From: Calonectria ilicicola | Taxonomy: Eukaryota; Ascomycota; Sordariomycetes; Hypocreales; Nectriaceae | Assembly (NCBI GenBank): GCA_020809705.1 | Contig: CP085830.1 | Location: 4,154,001 to 4,218,000, forward strand | DNA: 64,000 nucleotides | Direction of reading: 5' to 3' | In this document: positions 59,579 through 64,000 of the stretch, in pieces | Layout of the letters: every line of letters starts with the position of its first letter | Position numbering within the stretch: position 1 is the stretch's first letter | The notes under the pieces: model-generated | Seen by the model: only the letters and a program-made list of their open reading frames with translations | Databases searched by the model: none | Told to the model about the DNA's origin: nothing | Made by a program: the position numbers and the translations under genes

Positions 59579-61513
59579 CGACGTATCGAGTGCGTTGACG
59601 GTGGACTAGGAAAAGAAACAAAAACTAACAAACCCCTTTAATAACCAAAAAAAGACACAAAAAGAAACGCTGCCAAGTGCATTCAAAGACTGGCTTCAGA
59701 CTTCAGACGAGGCGCGGGTTAATAAGAGAAGACGAGGTGAGGTGGACAGGGAGAACCGGCCTATATGCGAGGATACTATGCTTCCGGTCCGTTCCCGTCA
59801 CATCTGGGGAAAGCAGACCGAGAAAGCTCCATCTGCCAGCTGTGCGGCATATATCTATATATAATATGCAACGTCGAGCTGTGGCTAGGCTTTGAGGCCG
59901 ACATATTGTCGTCGTGTGGTGTAGCAAGCCCAGGGGCATCCATGCTCCAGCTCCAGCCAATGCCCGTCCACGTGTCGGGACGGAGGGTATCAGGCCGGTG
60001 GGACTCGGGGGCGCCATCAACGACATCTCGAGTCTGGACGTGGGCGTCGATGAGGCGGGAATGGCCGACCGGCGTGCTGTTCCCGGTCGTCCGCGAGGCG
60101 TGCGCTTCCCCACAGAGACGCCGTGTCTCACACCCTGTGATCGCGTGAGGTGAGAGGCTGGAGGCTTAAGCGCGTCCGTCGGCCCTGAGCCCCCCGTTGT
60201 TTCTGCTTCTTTGGCTTCCGACAGGCATGCGATGCACATCATCGGGTTATCGTCGCTGGGGAATCCCTGTCAGCGGGCGCCGGCCACAGGCCCCTCTTCC
60301 GAGAGCGATCCATCAAGATTGGATCGAAGCCGTCGAACAATCGATGCGATTCTTTCAGCATGAGTCGAGAGGTGCAGCTCGACGCATAACGGCCAGCAAG
60401 GTCAGGTTCATTTGCATACTGCACTCTGGACCAAGCCTCCCCCCCAAAAGGAAGGATATTGTCCAGGACATACTTCGATTGCTTCTGAGGCCCAAACGAG
60501 GCCAAACTCGTCCTCAGACCACTCCGTTTTACCGTGGCGACAACATGACACAATCTCTGCTTGAGTTGAGCGGAGCCCGGAGAATGGCGATTGTTCGGCA
60601 TAAAAACGCCAGGATACGAACTCGCTGGGAAATGGCGAGGGCTGAGCGGTGCATCCGAGGACAGAAGCAAAAAACAACAATAAAAAGCAAAAATCCCGGA
60701 CCAGACGCAAGCCCATGTGTGGAGCCGGGAAATCGTACAACACCCATCATGACACGTCCATGTATGCAATGGGTTCCCTGTCATCCCTCCAGCAAATGCT
60801 CATGATTACGCCCCTCCCTCTTCGAGCCCACCAATTGTTCGCATGATTCTTGTTCGTCTGGACATTGGCATCTGGAGAGAAATAAGAAACTCTGGCTTTC
60901 ATTCGACGCCATCCGGTAAACAACTTGTTGCAGCCTCAACTCACGCCTGCGCCTAGAGGCAGTACCCACTCAATTGTCCCAATCACTTCAGTGGCTGATT
61001 TGAATCAGCTTCAAGGTCTGCCGCAGGCCTACGTCATTATTACTCCGAGCTGATGATATCCTGGCAAAAGTGCGAAAGGTCATCTGCGATGTGTATTAAC
61101 CCGGGAGATTGATTCCGCCCCGGTGGATCAATGAAGCAATGGTTGGAGTCACTTAAGTGGTTGATCGTATGGAAATAAATCAGCACGCTATTTTGAGATC
61201 CACCTTCACATTGATCAATCAATTGTTTGCTTGGTTACGAGTATTTTGATATCCAGAGTGACGCAAGTTTATTGCGTCAACGCGGCATCACAGGGCAATC
61301 AGCTTTGTATTATGAGCAATGATTCCAACTTTGAGATAAATTGAATCAAGCCCTGTCATTTCATCATCTAGAAATCATGTTCTCTTTCTAAAAGTAGAAA
61401 TTTATCCAGTGTATGCATAAAACTCCTAAGCAATGCAATAATCCATGATGCAGCTGAAACGAACGCTCATAACTCCGGTACCCCATCGTTCCCAAGCCAT
61501 GAACTCCCCATGA
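59579..61513. other. Intergenic, no supported gene
   Basis: About 1.9 kb. Frames near 60197-60805 on both strands are about 180-200 codons but have no domain, skewed composition and mirror each other, so I do not call a gene. The first part holds the promoter of the proline-rich gene. The rest leads to the 3' end of the CorA gene. Confidence 0.4.
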
Positions 61514-63992
61514 TTATGCTCTCGACTTGTCGTCGTTTGACGAACCCTTGGTCCTCCCCCGCCCTCTCCATCCCCGTCTGCTCGATGTAGTTCCCTTGTT
61601 CTTCTCCGGGATCTGGTATCCTCTCTCCCTCTCCAGCCGGTGCCTCTCCCAGAAATCACTCGCCTCCTGGCTCAATGCCCTCTTCGTCCTGAACCATGCT
61701 TCTCTGTCCTCTCGTACCTCTGTCCGCCCACGTCGCCGGCCCGGCATCACTCTGGCAACTTCCTTTCCCATAGGCTCAAAAACCCTCACCTGCGCCTGTG
61801 CCATTGCCCTCTTGTACAGGTGCGAGATCCACCTGAAGAAGCGCCGCACCGTTGTGCTCCATGCGATAATGAGCGACGCCGTAACGAGCACGAAACTCGA
61901 TGGCAGTGAGATGGCACCAATGGTCCGCAGCGAGAGAAAGTCACCCCCGCCCCATTCTTTAGTGTTCATGCCAAACAAGCCCGTGAAGAATGTCAACGGC
62001 AGAAAGATGACTGTGAATGTCGTAAATATCATGACGCTTCGGCTCTGTGCGCTGGCCAGATCCGCATGCAATCGGCTGAGGCGGACCTCATCCACTTGTG
62101 CTTGGCGCTGCACCATCTGCAGGAGCTTGTCGTAGTCGTTTCGGGTGTTGCGCACTCTCTGGATCATCTCTTGACATTGGTGTATGTACTCGGCCAGCCT
62201 CTTGAGCGCCTCGCTGAGGAAGCCCCGTCCATTCGCCGTCTTGTCACGTATCTCCATTCTAGCATAAGTCGAATGCATTGAGCTAATCACTTTAGACTGG
62301 CGCTCAAACAGATGAAGCAGAATGAGCAATTCGTCTTCAATGTCTCGCAGCTCAAGCAGTGCCGATGTGTTGCCCCGGTTGTCTTCCTCCGCCCGCAGAC
62401 CCTCGGCTTTGTGTCGGGCTCTGATGGACACGGAGCTGTTCTCCACAGGTTCATACGCCATAGCCTTGTCGCGAAACCCTTCAGCACGGAAATTCTTGAG
62501 AGAATTTGTGAGTTTTTCGGTCTATTCGATTGTTAGCAGTTCCTGGACAAGCTTTGCAGATTATTCTACTTACCAAAACACTAATGGCTTCTTCAAAAAT
62601 TCGAAAAACTTCCAGGTCTGGATGTGAGGCCCGATCAAGCAGGACAGTCACAGCGTGGAGGGCTGCAAGTGCGGCAAGATCGAGGGCATTCTCACACTGC
62701 CGTGTCAGGTCAACATTTACTTCATGGAAAATGCTGTCTCGGAGATCTGCCTGTTGATAGAGAGGTCCTTCAATGGCGTCGCCTTCTCTCTTCGGGAAGA
62801 ACGTCAGTAGGGTATCTGAATACATAGTTAGCTTATATTCGCCAAAACGGACAGAATACAACCTACGGGAGTCAATTGCCCATAGCCACAATTGATCCAC
62901 TATTAGGACATTGCCATTCAAGACATAGTCCTCTGGTTCTTCAATTGTGCTTTGGTCCTCGTCATTACTTGTCTTTGACTTCTTGCTATTACTGCCACCA
63001 GTCCCAGAGCTGCTCATTGATCCGCTTCTATCAAATCCGGCCTGATCACCCATATGATGGTTGCGCTCTTTGGTAAGCTTGTACAACATCTGATCATCGT
63101 CTCTAGACCTGGTATCCCGAAGGGAGGGATATCCATATTGGTCCAAGGTACGTCTACAATTCAGTGGTGGGTCGTGCCCCAAAAATTCCCAGATGACTTG
63201 AACCTCAAGGGAATCGCATTTCGCAACGTCTTCAGGCACTGGCCGAGATCGCCCATACTTCATGCGGTGGTTGATGACTTCACGCCGTTTTAACAACCTC
63301 TTGTATGAATCAAAGTGCAGATAAGGCAGAAAGAGGCACGTAAAGGTACCGGTATCTGACACTGGAGACAGGGACTTGTTCTTGGATGAGCTGGCCCGTG
63401 GAGAGACTACCTTCTTTTCAGCTTCACATTTCTCCATACCGTTCTCATAGAAGGACTTACAGTGTCGTGGTGCCGAAAAGTAGCAGCCGGGCTTGGCAAA
63501 ATAAGCATAGTGCTGTGTATGTCGTCCACGAGTGTGTCTCGTCGCCCAGAAGTCCTGATTAAACAGTTGGGCAAAGTTTCTCTGATACGATACTTGCAAG
63601 GTCTCGAATACTTTCTGTTCGAGAATCAGTCTTCATCTTCTTACTCTCCTACTGAAATTCTTTTCCAAACTTACCGTCACCCACGTCGGGTTGTTGTAAG
63701 GAAGATGGACCCAGACAAACTTGCGCGCATTCACCTCTGGCTTCGTAAACGCCTCCACAATCTCGTCTACAATTACCGTCTCGCTGACCTGGTTTTGTGC
63801 CTCCTTGGCAGCTTTGCGGATCGAAACTACAGCCTCTGGGAGTCGCGGCGAGTTTTCGAGGCCGTCGTCGTCGTCGCTAAAGTTGGCGCCAATCGTACTT
63901 CGACTACGTTGCGAAAATGGGGGGAAATCTTTATACTCGTATTGTGAGACATGGCTGCCCATGCTGAATGATCGGCTGAGCGTGCGCCCCAT
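61514..63992 (-). CDS. CorA-type Mg2+ transporter, start at window edge
   Basis: A membrane channel of the CorA superfamily (relatives: Alr1/Mnr2, ZntB) that admits Mg2+ or similar divalent ions. Exons at 63675-63992, 62867-63614, 62574-62815 and 61514-62521 keep frame and give 771 residues from the ATG at 63992. The true start could lie beyond the window. The large N-terminal part has TWVTKVFETLQVSYQRNFAQ and NVLIVDQLWLWAIDS, then TLLTFFPKREGDAIEGPLYQ. The long coiled helix reads DEVRLSRLHADLASAQSRSV. Helix 1 ends with the ion-selectivity signature in FFTGLFGMNTKEW, and helix 2 is AISLPSSFVLVTASLIIAWS. The tail is strongly basic. The third intron (62816-62866) is a multiple of three without a stop, so retention is possible. 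Confidence 0.92.
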
Positions 63993-64000
63993 CCGCCCCC

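Noticed and set aside
60197..60805. About 200-codon frames on both strands
   Set aside because: They overlap each other on opposite strands, show no domain or coherent composition, and have no exon partners.

Overview
The window is nuclear DNA of a filamentous ascomycete (Pezizomycotina). Genes are split by short introns with GTAAGT/GTGAGT-type donors and CTAAC-type branch points, and they include fungal families: a Zn2Cys6 factor with a Fungal_trans region, the alpha-aminoadipate-pathway homoaconitase family, and OPT and LAT transporters. The SEC61 alpha sequence looks closest to Sordariomycetes, perhaps Hypocreales; that placement is from memory and was not searched.

Layout. Bases 1-1150 are ordinary-composition DNA with no convincing gene. 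Bases ~1150-12360 are an extremely AT-rich, CA/TG-poor island with no long ORF, best read as repeats ruined by repeat-induced point mutation (RIP). One patch still looks like a LINE-type RNase H domain. From 12.4 kb on the DNA is normal and gene-bearing: SEC61 alpha (-), MOD5-type tRNA isopentenyltransferase (+), a very intron-rich homoaconitase-family gene (-) with one broken exon, a 4 kb gap, a Zn2Cys6 transcription factor (+), a possible 64-aa membrane peptide (-), a hypothetical protein (-), succinate dehydrogenase SDH3 (+) convergent with TAF6 (-), a four-helix membrane protein (+), an Hsp70-like ATPase (-), a hypothetical nuclear-type protein (+) convergent with a short-chain dehydrogenase (-), an atypical bZIP factor (+) convergent with an oligopeptide transporter (-), a 4.7 kb gene-poor stretch holding one intron-bearing tRNA gene, a TauD-type dioxygenase (+) followed by a LAT-type amino-acid permease (+), a proline-rich disordered protein (-), and a CorA-type Mg2+ transporter (-) whose start lies at the window edge.

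Most genes are independent housekeeping or transport functions. The one pair that may work together is TauD plus permease (same strand, 1 kb apart), which could serve sulfur-compound use. I worked out exon structures by hand from reading frame and splice sites; each multi-exon model reported as intact keeps an open frame across all junctions. No CRISPR array, prophage, secondary-metabolite cluster or clearly new multi-gene system is visible. The points most worth checking are the lesion in the homoaconitase-family gene, the bZIP protein lacking its invariant asparagine, the intron-bearing tRNA with an AGC anticodon, and a GC-AG intron in the Hsp70-like gene.
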